Source: Verrucomicrobiales bacterium | GTDB lineage: Bacteria; Verrucomicrobiota; Verrucomicrobiia; Verrucomicrobiales; DEV007 | Direction: 5' to 3' | Assembly (NCBI GenBank): GCA_023253615.1 | Contig: JALRFZ010000251.1 | Coordinates: forward strand, 1-20,573 | DNA length: 20,573 nt | Shown: in pieces, positions 1 to 8,504 of the stretch | Position numbering within the stretch: position 1 is the first letter of the stretch | Layout: every line of letters starts with the position of its first letter | Position numbers and translations under genes: made by a program | Notes under the pieces: model-generated | What the model saw: only the letters and a program-made list of their open reading frames with translations | Database searches by the model: none | What the model was told of the DNA's origin: nothing

Positions 1-1
1 C

Positions 2-937
2 CACGCGGAGCGTTGGTCCACCGTCCCGCCGATGCGCTGGCGTTACTCCGGCGCCCGGTTGAAAGACACCGCCGAGGTCCTCGCCTACGCCCATCCCGTC
101 GGCTCCGCACCGACCGCGGCAGGCTTCACGCCCGATGGCTCGCCCGGCTCGGTCGAGGCCGCGATCCAACAACTCGCCAACCAGAAAAACGTCGAGGCGG
201 AGAACGCGATCCTCTCGACGATCCGCGCCGGCCTCGGCAAGGTGCTGCTGCTGCATTTCGATCAGACCTGGCGCTTCCGCTACGGCGTCGGCGACACCTA
301 CCACCACCGCTTCTGGGGCCAGGTGACGCGCTGGGGGGCGGGACCCAACCTCCGCTCGGGCAACGACTTCGTCCGCCTCGGCACCGACCGCCTCAGCTAC
401 ACCCCGAACGACGCCATCGAAGTGACCGCGAAGGTCCTCGACCCCGAGCGGCGTCCCGTCACCGACGCCGGCGTCGAGGTGGAGATCTGGAAAGACGGCG
501 AGCGTCTCCGCAAACAACGCCTGAGCTACCGCACCGATTCCTCCGGGCTCCACGAAACCAGCCTCAGTGGACTCGATGAAGAGGGCGAATACGAATTGAA
601 GCTCGTCGGCGGCGAAGTCGACGAAGCCATTGCCGCGGTGCCTGACGGACCCAAGGAGATCTCGACCGAACTCCTCGTCGTGACGACCCGCAATCCCATC
701 GAACTCGCCGAGCTCACCGCCGACCGCGATTTCCTCAACCGCGCCACGACCATGACCGGCGGCAAACTGGCCGAGCTCGACGATCTCGCCAGCCTCGTCA
801 ACAGCTTCGGCGCCCCGAAAGAAGTCCTCAAGGAACGCCGCAATATCACGTTATGGGATAAATGGCCCCTGCTCCTCGCCTTCTTCGGCCTCCTCACGAC
901 CGAGTGGGTGACGCGGAGGAGGAGCGGGTTGGTGTGA
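2..937 (+). CDS. Membrane protein of the VWA/glutamine-amidotransferase type, C-terminal part (5' end outside window)
   Basis: The reading frame is open from the first bases of the window, so the gene starts upstream and only the last ~311 residues are seen. An ATG at 32 is in frame but lies inside a continuous coding stretch and is not taken as the start. Visible features are a segment rich in aromatic residues and arginine (TWRFRYGVGDTYHHRFWGQ, around bases 267-320), an Ig-like beta-rich region of roughly 150 residues, and one C-terminal hydrophobic helix (PLLLAFFGLLTTEWV) followed by RRRSGLV. This tail, with EW then arginines then GL, is typical of large membrane proteins with BatA-like N-terminal, VWA or glutamine-amidotransferase domains found beside MoxR and DUF58 genes. 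The next gene is the DUF4175-like protein, the usual neighbour. The amidotransferase or VWA part is inferred because it is outside the window. The enzymatic role, if any, is unknown. Confidence 0.75.
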   Translation, partial: HAERWSTVPPMRWRYSGARLKDTAEVLAYAHPVGSAPTAAGFTPDGSPGSVEAAIQQLANQKNVEAENAILSTIRAGLGKVLLLHFDQTWRFRYGVGDTYHHRFWGQVTRWGAGPNLRSGNDFVRLGTDRLSYTPNDAIEVTAKVLDPERRPVTDAGVEVEIWKDGERLRKQRLSYRTDSSGLHETSLSGLDEEGEYELKLVGGEVDEAIAAVPDGPKEISTELLVVTTRNPIELAELTADRDFLNRATTMTGGKLAELDDLASLVNSFGAPKEVLKERRNITLWDKWPLLLAFFGLLTTEWVTRRRSGLV

Positions 938-990
938 TTCATAGAAACTTAAAAGCCTAGCTCCTCTCCCCAGCGCCCATCGCAGCCAAT

Positions 991-1020
991 ACCTTTTACC
1001 TTTTACTTTCCCACCTTTTA
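991..1020. repeat. CCTTTTA heptamer repeat
   Basis: The 105-bp gap between the first two genes contains three exact copies of CCTTTTA at 992-998, 999-1005 and 1014-1020. The first two are in direct tandem and the third follows an 8-base degenerate copy (CTTTCCCA). The tract is strongly pyrimidine-biased and AT-richer than its surroundings. It lies about 20 bases before the start codon of the downstream gene. A role in expression is possible but nothing here proves one. Confidence 0.7.
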
Positions 1021-1021
1021 C

Positions 1022-1036
1022 CGGGCCTCCGGCCCG
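1022..1036 (+). promoter_or_regulatory. Small perfect hairpin before the DUF4175-like gene
   Basis: CGGGCC, a TCC loop and GGCCCG form a perfect 6-bp GC stem that ends 6 bases before the ATG at 1043. No T-run follows, so it does not look like an intrinsic terminator. It sits where a ribosome-binding site would be expected and none is seen. It could limit translation or act as an mRNA processing or stability element, but this is inference. Confidence 0.4.
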
Positions 1037-1042
1037 CCTAAC

Positions 1043-4000
1043 ATGAGCACCTTCGAAGCCGCCCTTGGACAACTGCCGCAGCCCATCCTCGACAAGCTGC
1101 AATCGATGATCCGCCGGGTGCGGAGGCTCCTCTTCATCCGTGGGCTCTTCGCGACGCTGGCGGTGGCGCTGGTCTGCCTCCTCGCGATCATGGCGGTGGA
1201 CGCGACGATCACGCTTTTCTCAACGACCTCGCGCTGGATTCTCAGTCTCGCCGGGCTCGCCCTCACCCTCGCCGCGGCCTGGTGGTTCCTCGTCCGTCCG
1301 CTCTCGCGCCGCTACACCCTCACCAAAATGGCGCGCATCCTCGAAGTGCGCCACCCGGAGCTGCAGGAACGCATTTCCACCGCCGTCGAACTGCTCGCTA
1401 GCGACGATCCGGATTCGATCCGCGGATCGCAGGAACTCATCCAGGCGGTCGTGGACTCGGCCGTCGATGATGTCGCCACGGTCGATCCGAAGACGGAATT
1501 CAAGCCGGCCCGCTCGAAAAAATTCATCGTCGCCTCGGCGATCTGCGCGGGCATCATCGCGCTGCTCCTCGCGATCTGGCCGCAACAGGCCTGGACGCTG
1601 CTGACGCGTGCCCTCGCCCCCTTCCTCGACATCGGCAACGCCTACGCCGACACTCTCGTCGTCGATCCCGGCGATGTGCGCGTCGCGAAGGGCGAGCCGG
1701 TGACGATCCAGGTCTCGGTGAAACACAAACGTCTCAAGCGCGCCGAGATCCGCCGCCAGTTGCCGGACGGCAACGATTCCGTCGAGCGCATGGCCCTCAT
1801 CGCCGAGGAGCCGGATGGCACGAAACGTTTCTCCCTCACCTTCCCCGCGGTCGAGGAAGGTTTCGATTACCGCGTCCGTGCCGGTGCCGCCCTCAGCCGC
1901 TATTTCGACGTCACCGCCGTCGAGCCACCGACGGTGACGAAGCTGGAAGTGAAATACGACTATCCCGAATACACCGGCCTGCCGGACGCTGGCGGCGAGA
2001 CCGAAACCGGCGAGATCCGCGCCGTCGCCCACACCCGCGTCTCAGTGACGGCGACGCTGAACAAACCCGCTTGGAGCGCCAAACTCATTCTCAACGAAAC
2101 CCCGTCCGCCGCCGAGCCGGTCATCGCCGAAAACCGCGTGACCTGGGATTTCGAACTGACCTCCGGCATGCGCGGGAGCTGGCATCTCGATCTCGCCGAC
2201 GAGGAGGGATTCGCCAACCAGCCTTCCTCGTATCCGATCGAAGTGCTCCCTGACAAAGCCCCCACGGTGCAGATCCTCGCTCCCGTGCAGCGCGACATTT
2301 CCCTGAAGCCGACCGAGCGCCTCCCCATCGATCTCAGCGTCGTGGAGGACTTCGGCTTCGGCGATGTCGTGCTGATGGCGACACCGGATGGTGCGGTCGC
2401 GCCGACCCAGCTCGTGCAGCCCACGCCCGCGGCGACGAACCGTCCCGGCACTTACTCGGCCCAGGCTCTCCTCGATCTGCCCGCCTTGAAACTGACGCCC
2501 GATCAACGGCGTCTCGCCGTGCAGGTGCGGGTGCGCGACAACCGTCCCGAAAACTACGACGGACCCGGCGTGGGTTTGAGCGAGGTGATTTTCGTGACGA
2601 TCGATCAGAACGCGAAATCCCTCGCCGACCAGGCGATCGAGGCGCAGAAGAAAGAAGTCGAAGAACAGATCCGCGAAGCGAAGCAGGAGCTGGAGAAGGC
2701 GCGCGATGATCTGCGCCGCGCCGAGCAGGAATTGATCCGCGACAAGGAGGTCAACAGCGAGGCAAAGGAAAAGCTCGACGAATTCACCGAACACAACGAG
2801 GCCGCCCGCGAGAAGCTGGAAAAGGTCGCCGCCACCCTCGACACTCCCCTTTTCCAAGAGCAGTCGCAGCAGGCCGCGAAGCTCGCCAACGAGCCCCTCG
2901 CCGAGGCGCAGGAAAAGGCCGACATGATTCCCATGACGGACGCGCAGCACGAGCGTGTCGCCGAGGCGAAAGAGGCGCGCGCCAAGGTGGAGGAAGCGAT
3001 CAAGGGGCTCGACGAACTTTCCAAGTCGATGCGCGAGGCGAACGAGGACTACGAGGCGATCTCAAAGCTGAACGAACTTGCCAACAAACAGCAGGAACTG
3101 GCGATGAAGGCGGAGGATTGGCAGCAGCGCGCCCAACAGGAGCGTGCCGCCGCCGAACAGGCCGCGCAGCAGGCTCCCGACGAAAATGCGAAGCAGCAGG
3201 CGATGCAACAGTTCGACCAACAGCAGAAGCGCGAGGCGCAGCAATTCCAGAACGAACAGAACCGCGTCGAGCAACAACTCGGCGAGATGTTGAAAGAGAA
3301 CGCCGCCGCGCTTGCCGAGGTGCTCAAAGAGCAGCGCGCCCAGAGCGACAATCTCGCCGAACAGGCCGAAGCCCTCGCAAAACAACAAGAATCCCTGCGC
3401 GACGCAAGCCGCGAGGCAACCGACAAGAACGAGGACCAGCAGGAAGCCCTGCGTGAGGCCCTCATCGAGCAACTCGCCCAACTGCAATCCGAACTCGCCC
3501 AGCAAGCCAAGGCTGCCGCCGAAGAAGCGCAGGAGGCGGCCGTGCCCGGCAAGGGTGAAGCTGAAAATGCTCCGGAATCCGATCAGGCGCAGGCCAATGC
3601 CGAAACCCAAAAACCGGCCAACGCCGAAGCCCGGGCACAGGCCGCGGAAGCCCTCGCCCAAGCCGCCGAAGAGGCCAACCAGGCGGCGGAAAATCTCGCC
3701 AAAAAAGACCTCGCCCCTGCCAGCGAAGCCGCGAGCGAAGCGAGCGAGACTCTCGCCAAAGCGGAGGCCGCGCAGGCGCAGGCCTCCGGGTCCGACCCGT
3801 CGGACGCGCCTGCAAAGAGCGAAGCCGCCGCCCTCGCCCAACGCCAGGAAGCCCTCGCCGAGCACATCGAAGCCGTGAAGGAAGGTCGGCTCCAGGAGGC
3901 CCTTGCCCGGATGGAATCGATGTTGCAGGCGGACGCCGCCGCCCTCGAAGCCCAGGCCGCGGGCATGCAGGATTCCCTGCAAAACCTCTCACAAAATCAG

Positions 4001-4750
4001 GCCCGGGATCGCGCCCGCAATGCCGCCCAGTCCCTCGAACGCGGCGAACAGGAAGCCGCCCAGTCGGCCCAGCAACTCGCGCGAGCCCAGGAGCAGCAAG
4101 CCCAGGCCGAGCAAAAGGGCGAGGTCGCCGAAGGTCAGCTCGCGCAACAGGCACGCTCCACGATGCAGCAGGGCCAGCGCAACCAGCAGCAATCCGCCGA
4201 GGCCCTTTCCCAGGCCGCGAAAGCCTTCGCCCAATCCTCCGAGGCGATCGGCCAGACCCTCGAAGGGCTCGAGCCCTCCGACATGGATGAGCGTCTCGCC
4301 AACAGCGAAGACCTCGCCAAGGGTTTCCAGGATGTCGCCCAGTCGTCGCAGTCGCAGAATGCCCGGGATGCCTCGCAGCAATCGCAGGAGGCGGCCAAGT
4401 CGCTTTCCCAACTGGCCCAGGCCGCGATGCAGAAACTCGGCGGACAGCCCGGCCAACCGCAGCCGAATCCCAATGGTCAACCTCAGGAACAGCCCGACCA
4501 GAATCTCACCGGCGAACCGGATTCGCTCGACCTGAACGAGACCGGGAAGAAGACCGCCGACATGGACGGCAGCGGCATTCCGCCCGAACTCCAGAACCTC
4601 GGTATCAGTGCCGAGGATTGGGCGCGCTTCAAAGGGGCCCTCGCCGGAGGCAACGCCACCGCGATCGAGACCGATCTCCCGGCCGAGTATCGCGAGCTCG
4701 TCGGCCGATATTTCCAGGTGATCGCGAAGGAAGCCGGCAAAGGAAAATGA
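1043..4750 (+). CDS. DUF4175-like membrane protein with very long Gln/Ala/Glu coiled coil
   Basis: The product has 1235 residues. Hydrophobic segments at about residues 35-58 and 64-86 form an N-terminal hairpin, and a third lies at about 160-179. A beta-rich region of roughly 200-510 resembles stacked Ig-like modules. Residues ~520-1135 are an almost continuous Gln/Ala/Glu/Lys heptad region, consistent with a coiled coil several hundred residues long, followed by a Pro/Gln/Asn-rich linker. The C-terminus (about 1170-1235) carries the conserved-looking ending LPAEYRELVGRYF. This layout matches large DUF4175-type proteins encoded with MoxR, DUF58 and VWA/amidotransferase genes in Verrucomicrobia and Planctomycetes. 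An envelope-spanning structural or scaffold role is inferred, and no catalytic motif is visible. The ATG at 1043 is chosen because it directly precedes the first membrane hairpin. The stop overlaps the next start (ATGA), implying translational coupling. Confidence 0.8.
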   Translation: MSTFEAALGQLPQPILDKLQSMIRRVRRLLFIRGLFATLAVALVCLLAIMAVDATITLFSTTSRWILSLAGLALTLAAAWWFLVRPLSRRYTLTKMARILEVRHPELQERISTAVELLASDDPDSIRGSQELIQAVVDSAVDDVATVDPKTEFKPARSKKFIVASAICAGIIALLLAIWPQQAWTLLTRALAPFLDIGNAYADTLVVDPGDVRVAKGEPVTIQVSVKHKRLKRAEIRRQLPDGNDSVERMALIAEEPDGTKRFSLTFPAVEEGFDYRVRAGAALSRYFDVTAVEPPTVTKLEVKYDYPEYTGLPDAGGETETGEIRAVAHTRVSVTATLNKPAWSAKLILNETPSAAEPVIAENRVTWDFELTSGMRGSWHLDLADEEGFANQPSSYPIEVLPDKAPTVQILAPVQRDISLKPTERLPIDLSVVEDFGFGDVVLMATPDGAVAPTQLVQPTPAATNRPGTYSAQALLDLPALKLTPDQRRLAVQVRVRDNRPENYDGPGVGLSEVIFVTIDQNAKSLADQAIEAQKKEVEEQIREAKQELEKARDDLRRAEQELIRDKEVNSEAKEKLDEFTEHNEAAREKLEKVAATLDTPLFQEQSQQAAKLANEPLAEAQEKADMIPMTDAQHERVAEAKEARAKVEEAIKGLDELSKSMREANEDYEAISKLNELANKQQELAMKAEDWQQRAQQERAAAEQAAQQAPDENAKQQAMQQFDQQQKREAQQFQNEQNRVEQQLGEMLKENAAALAEVLKEQRAQSDNLAEQAEALAKQQESLRDASREATDKNEDQQEALREALIEQLAQLQSELAQQAKAAAEEAQEAAVPGKGEAENAPESDQAQANAETQKPANAEARAQAAEALAQAAEEANQAAENLAKKDLAPASEAASEASETLAKAEAAQAQASGSDPSDAPAKSEAAALAQRQEALAEHIEAVKEGRLQEALARMESMLQADAAALEAQAAGMQDSLQNLSQNQARDRARNAAQSLERGEQEAAQSAQQLARAQEQQAQAEQKGEVAEGQLAQQARSTMQQGQRNQQQSAEALSQAAKAFAQSSEAIGQTLEGLEPSDMDERLANSEDLAKGFQDVAQSSQSQNARDASQQSQEAAKSLSQLAQAAMQKLGGQPGQPQPNPNGQPQEQPDQNLTGEPDSLDLNETGKKTADMDGSGIPPELQNLGISAEDWARFKGALAGGNATAIETDLPAEYRELVGRYFQVIAKEAGKGK

Positions 4751-5826
4751 ACGCCGCGACAAAGCCCATGAAACTCCTTCCACTTTTCCTCGTCTTCGCC
4801 ATTTCCATCCTGCCCTCGCGCGGCCAGGAGACGACGGCACAGAACGTTTTCCAGAAGCACCAGCCCGCGATCGAAGCCGCCGTCGAAAAAGCGCTGCGCT
4901 ACCTCGCCTCGAACCAGTCCGAGGAAGGCACTTTCTCGGACTCCTACGGGCGTTCCGTGGGAGTCGTCTCGCTCGTCGGGATGTCCTTCCTCTCGGCGGG
5001 GTACACGCCGGGCTTCGGGGAATACGCGGAAAACATCGACCGCTGCATCGACTACGTCCTCGAGAGCCAGCGCAGCAACGGGCTCCTCGACAAGGGCGAC
5101 TCGGGCCACGGCCTGATGTACGCCCACACCATCGCGACCCTCTTTCTTTCCGAAGTCAGCGGCATGGTCGATCCGGAGACGCAGGAGCGCATCGACCCCG
5201 TCCTCGCGAAGGCGACCAAGCTGATCCTCGAAGCCCAGGCCGTGCCGAAGAACGAGAACCACGAGGGTGGCTGGCGCTACAAACCCGACTCGCGCGACTC
5301 CGACCTTTCCTGCAGCGGCTGGGCGCTCATGGCCCTGCGCTCGGCCAAGCTCAACGGCGCCCCCATCCCCGACAGCGCCATCGAAAAGGCGGTCGCCTAC
5401 GTGTTGAAAAACCACGATCGCGAGGAAGGCCGCTTCGGCTACACCGATCCCTGGGGGCACTCCGAGACCCTCACCGGTTGCGGAGTCCTCTGCCTCGCCC
5501 TCTGCGGCCGCCACAACGAGGAATCTCTGCCCCGTTCGGGCGACTACATCTACAAGGTCCGCCAACAGATCATCAACAACGCCCACGAGTATTACGCGAA
5601 TTACTACAACGCCCAGGGCATGTTCCAGCTCGGCGGGCGGCACTGGGCGCAGTACGCCGACTGGATGTACCAGGAGTATCTGCCGAAGCAGCAGGCGAAC
5701 GGTTCGTGGTCGAACGGACGAAACGGTGGCACCTACGGTACCTCCATGATGGTCCTTTCCTTCACCGTCCCGTATCGCCAACTCCCGATCTACCAGCGCG
5801 ACGAGACGGTGGACGAGGTGCCGTGA
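4747..5826 (+). CDS. Exported prenyltransferase/squalene-oxidase-repeat (alpha/alpha toroid) protein
   Basis: The product has 359 residues. The start is the ATG overlapping the previous stop as ATGA. It has the only clear purine-rich ribosome site in this region (AAAGGAAA) and gives an N-terminal signal peptide (basic start, hydrophobic core of about residues 9-23, cleavage near SRGQ). An open extension back to 4618 lies entirely inside the upstream gene and is rejected. The mature protein shows repeated helical modules with glycine-rich turns (LESQRSNGLLD, HEGGWRYKPDSRDSDLS, REEGRFGYTDPWGH, ANGSWSNGRNGGTYGT), characteristic of the prenyltransferase/squalene-hopene-cyclase toroid. D184-S-D-L-S lies at the inner-helix position but is not the full DxDD acid motif of class II terpene cyclases. 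Terpene cyclisation is therefore not claimed, and ligand binding or a structural role is as likely. It is probably cotranscribed with the DUF4175-like gene and acts outside the cytoplasm. Confidence 0.8.
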   Translation: MNAATKPMKLLPLFLVFAISILPSRGQETTAQNVFQKHQPAIEAAVEKALRYLASNQSEEGTFSDSYGRSVGVVSLVGMSFLSAGYTPGFGEYAENIDRCIDYVLESQRSNGLLDKGDSGHGLMYAHTIATLFLSEVSGMVDPETQERIDPVLAKATKLILEAQAVPKNENHEGGWRYKPDSRDSDLSCSGWALMALRSAKLNGAPIPDSAIEKAVAYVLKNHDREEGRFGYTDPWGHSETLTGCGVLCLALCGRHNEESLPRSGDYIYKVRQQIINNAHEYYANYYNAQGMFQLGGRHWAQYADWMYQEYLPKQQANGSWSNGRNGGTYGTSMMVLSFTVPYRQLPIYQRDETVDEVP

Positions 5827-5891
5827 GTGGTCAATCCACCGCAAGGAGCCGTTCGACTTCCCGCCCCATCCGGGTGTAGAGTCCGGACATC

Positions 5892-6533
5892 ATGGATTTT
5901 CGCTGGCTCGGGACTGTTTCCTACGCCGACGCGCTCGCGTTGCAGAACGAGCTCGTCGAGCAGCATCATCGCGGGGAAATCGGCGACACCGTCCTCCTCC
6001 TCGAACACGAGCCGGTGTATACGATCGGCCGCACCCGCGATCAGACCAGCCTCCGCGATCCCGTCGGGCTACCGCATCCGGTCTACGAGATCAACCGCGG
6101 CGGACAGGCGACCTTCCACGGTCCGGGCCAGCTCGTCGGCTACCTCATCCTCGATCTGAACGTGCACGGCCGCGATCTCCACGAGTATCTCAGGCGGATC
6201 GAGTCGTTCTTGATTGCTTTCGCGGGCCATTTTGGTATGAAAGCGGGTCGCAGGGAAGGCCTCACGGGCGTGTGGGTCGAGGACCGCAAGCTGGCCTCCA
6301 TCGGAGTGGGGGTGCGGAAATGGATCACCATGCACGGTTTCGGACTGAATGTGTCGAGCGACCTCTCCGGCTACGAGGCCATCACCCCCTGCGGCATCGC
6401 CGGCGTCACCATGACATCCCTTTCCAGAGAAAATTCCCTTCTTGAACACGGCCGCGAGATCACGGTCGAAGAAGCCGCCTTTGCCATCGAACCCTTCATC
6501 CGCGAAGCCTTCGCTCCGGGAGCGGCGCTCTGA
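5892..6533 (+). CDS. lipB: Lipoyl(octanoyl) transferase LipB
   Basis: The product has 213 residues, a normal length for LipB. LipB moves the octanoyl group from octanoyl-acyl carrier protein to the lipoyl domains of 2-oxoacid dehydrogenases and GcvH, the first step of endogenous lipoate synthesis in the cytoplasm. Family motifs occur in order: EHEPVYTIGR (38-47), RGGQATFHGPGQLVGY (69-84), TGVWVEDRKLASIGV (125-139), WITMHGFGLNV (144-154) and TPCGIAGVTMTSL (165-177). The expected catalytic pair is present as Lys133 and Cys167, and the substrate-pocket histidines as His76 and His148. The start at 5892 gives the usual family N-terminus. An 8-bp palindrome GTCCGGAC ends 3 bases before the ATG and no Shine-Dalgarno is visible. 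It is followed after 19 bases by the cyclase gene, probably on the same transcript although the functions look unrelated. No lipA is visible here. Confidence 0.95.
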   Translation: MDFRWLGTVSYADALALQNELVEQHHRGEIGDTVLLLEHEPVYTIGRTRDQTSLRDPVGLPHPVYEINRGGQATFHGPGQLVGYLILDLNVHGRDLHEYLRRIESFLIAFAGHFGMKAGRREGLTGVWVEDRKLASIGVGVRKWITMHGFGLNVSSDLSGYEAITPCGIAGVTMTSLSRENSLLEHGREITVEEAAFAIEPFIREAFAPGAAL

Positions 6534-6552
6534 TCCGCCCTCCGCCGCTCCC

Positions 6553-8478
6553 ATGTACCTCGTCGCGGTCAATCTCGAGAATCCCAAGGAGATGGCGGTG
6601 GCCCAGGCCATCACCGGACGCCCTTTGCGCATCGGCCGCAAACCCGAGAGCCTCGAGGACGAGCCCGTCGACCTCCTCCGGGTGACCTGGGATGACCGCC
6701 ACGTCAGCCGCAATCACTGCGAGGCGGTGCGCGATGAGAGCGACCATCTCGCGATCCGCCGCCTCCCCGCCCTGACCGGGCGCAACACCCCGAATCCGCT
6801 CCATTCCAACATCGCGCCGAAAGACCGTCATCCTCTCGTGGAGCCGATCGAGCTGCGGCTCGGAGAATCCTTCGTCTTCGGCGGCGGCGGCCATACCGCC
6901 GTCTATTGGCTGAAATCCCTCGGCGATCTCGAGGCCGAGCTCGAGCGCTACCATCAGGAGCGCGACCGCGAAAAAGAGGCCTACGAGGATGCCCCCGCCA
7001 ATGCGACGCGCCAGGATTACGACGAGGTCGAGCAGCTCGATGAATACAGCCTGCGCCTCCAGTTGAAACTGCTCCAGCGCGAGCTGCCCCAGCAGGTGCT
7101 CAGCGGCTGGACCGATGAGGAGGACCTTTTCACCCGCGCCGCCGTCTTTCTCGAAAACGCACTGCCGGGGCAGAAGGGCGTCACCGCCGTCTTCATCGCC
7201 GTGGAAAAAACCGACGAGGGGGCCGAGTTCGAGATCCTCAATCCCGATCCGTTCGCCCGCGCCGATTTCCGACCGAGCCGCACCCTCGTCAATCGCATCA
7301 ATCTCGCGAAACCGAATCCCGCCGACATCCGGATCTGGGCCTCGAAGGACAACAACCGCGTCTTTTCCGCGGAGAGTCTCGGAGAAAAGATCGATTGGGT
7401 GATGATCATCCCCGTGGCCCGCCTCGACGAATCGGCCGCGATCTACCGCGACGCGCAGCGACGGCCCGTCTTCCTCTACGTCGAAACGCGACAGGCCTCC
7501 GACACGGCCGCGGCGGCCTTCGTGCCCTTCATCCGCCTCATCGGATCGCTCGTCGCGAGCCTGCTCTCGGCCCGGGCCGACCAGAAGATGCAGGATCAGA
7601 TGGCGGCCTACTTTTCTCCCGGTCTGCGCAAGATCCTCCGCGTGCGCGACCAATCCGAGCTCGATCCCGCGATGGTCGACTGCACGGTATTGTTCGCCGA
7701 CCGCCGCGGTCACTCACGCCACCTCGAGCTTGCCAAAAGCGACGAGGAGATCCTCGAGCGTCTCGACGAGAACCAGAAAGTCGTCGGACTCATCACCGAG
7801 GAGATTTTCCGCAGCCGCGGCGTCGTCACCGACTTCGCGGGCGATGGAGCGCTCGGGCTGTGGGGCTGGCCGGACTTCGGGGATGAGAACAAGGATCACG
7901 CCCTCCTTGCGGTCGAGGCGGCCGAGGCCATCATCCGGCGCCTTTCCAATCGCGTGCAGTTCGAGGAGGAGCAGAACCGCCACATGGCCGCCGTCCGCAT
8001 CGGTATCAGCACCGGCCGCATCGCCGTGGGCAAGACCGGACCGAGCCAGCAGTGGCACATCAGCGTCTTCGGCAGCGTCGCGAATCTCGGCGCGCGGCTC
8101 GAGCGCATCGCCAAGGAATTCCGCGTGCCCGTGCTCCTCTCCGACGAGACCTATCGCCGCATCAAGGACACCGGCAGCCGCCGCTTCCGCCAGCTCTGCC
8201 TCATCCGGCCCGCCGGCTTCGCGGAGAGTTATCCCATCCACGAGCTCGTCCTGCCGCGCGAGATGGGCGGATCCGGCGTCTCCGACGACGATGCCCGGAC
8301 CTACGAGCGGGCGCTCAACCAATTCAACCACGAGGAGTGGGACGACGCCATCGACCTGCTCGACACCCTCACCGAAGACGATCCCGCCGCCGCCTGGCTG
8401 AAGGGTCGCGCCCTCTGGTTCAAGAAGAATCCCCCGCCTCCCGGATGGGCCGGTGAGATCCAGAGCCTCACCAAATAG
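6553..8478 (+). CDS. FHA-GAF-class III nucleotide cyclase
   Basis: The product has 641 residues. The N-terminal FHA-like domain (about residues 20-115) has the IGR motif near 27-29 and HVSRNH at 50-55, the phosphothreonine-binding signature. A charged helical linker follows, then a GAF-like alpha/beta region at about 190-350. The class III cyclase domain (about 370-565) has both metal aspartates (Asp383 in LFADRRGHS, Asp431 in FAGDG) and the transition-state pair Asn511 and Arg515 (ANLGARLE), so it looks catalytically competent. The purine-selecting positions are Asp427 and Ser504 instead of the Lys/Asp or Lys/Thr pair of adenylate cyclases. The C-terminus (about 585-641) resembles a single TPR. 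No membrane segment is seen, so it is cytoplasmic. The ATG at 6553 is preferred because an in-frame extension to 6442 would overlap lipB by 92 bases and adds only basic, non-conserved residues. A kinase gene starts 26 bases downstream, a plausible source of the phosphothreonine read by the FHA domain. Confidence 0.88.
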   Translation: MYLVAVNLENPKEMAVAQAITGRPLRIGRKPESLEDEPVDLLRVTWDDRHVSRNHCEAVRDESDHLAIRRLPALTGRNTPNPLHSNIAPKDRHPLVEPIELRLGESFVFGGGGHTAVYWLKSLGDLEAELERYHQERDREKEAYEDAPANATRQDYDEVEQLDEYSLRLQLKLLQRELPQQVLSGWTDEEDLFTRAAVFLENALPGQKGVTAVFIAVEKTDEGAEFEILNPDPFARADFRPSRTLVNRINLAKPNPADIRIWASKDNNRVFSAESLGEKIDWVMIIPVARLDESAAIYRDAQRRPVFLYVETRQASDTAAAAFVPFIRLIGSLVASLLSARADQKMQDQMAAYFSPGLRKILRVRDQSELDPAMVDCTVLFADRRGHSRHLELAKSDEEILERLDENQKVVGLITEEIFRSRGVVTDFAGDGALGLWGWPDFGDENKDHALLAVEAAEAIIRRLSNRVQFEEEQNRHMAAVRIGISTGRIAVGKTGPSQQWHISVFGSVANLGARLERIAKEFRVPVLLSDETYRRIKDTGSRRFRQLCLIRPAGFAESYPIHELVLPREMGGSGVSDDDARTYERALNQFNHEEWDDAIDLLDTLTEDDPAAAWLKGRALWFKKNPPPPGWAGEIQSLTK

Positions 8479-8504
8479 CCGAGTCCTGCTTTCACTCCAT
8501 CGCC

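Noticed and set aside
4747..5826. Functional squalene-hopene or terpene cyclase
   Set aside because: The fold is right, but the full DxDD acid motif is missing (DSDLS), the protein is exported and it is about half the length of a squalene-hopene cyclase.
4483..5844. Minus-strand open frame of 453 codons opposite the toroid gene
   Set aside because: It spans the end of one supported gene and all of another on the opposite strand, and its translation has no recognisable features.
6442..6552. N-terminal extension of the cyclase into lipB
   Set aside because: It overlaps lipB, adds only basic, low-complexity residues, and the FHA domain is complete from the ATG at 6553.
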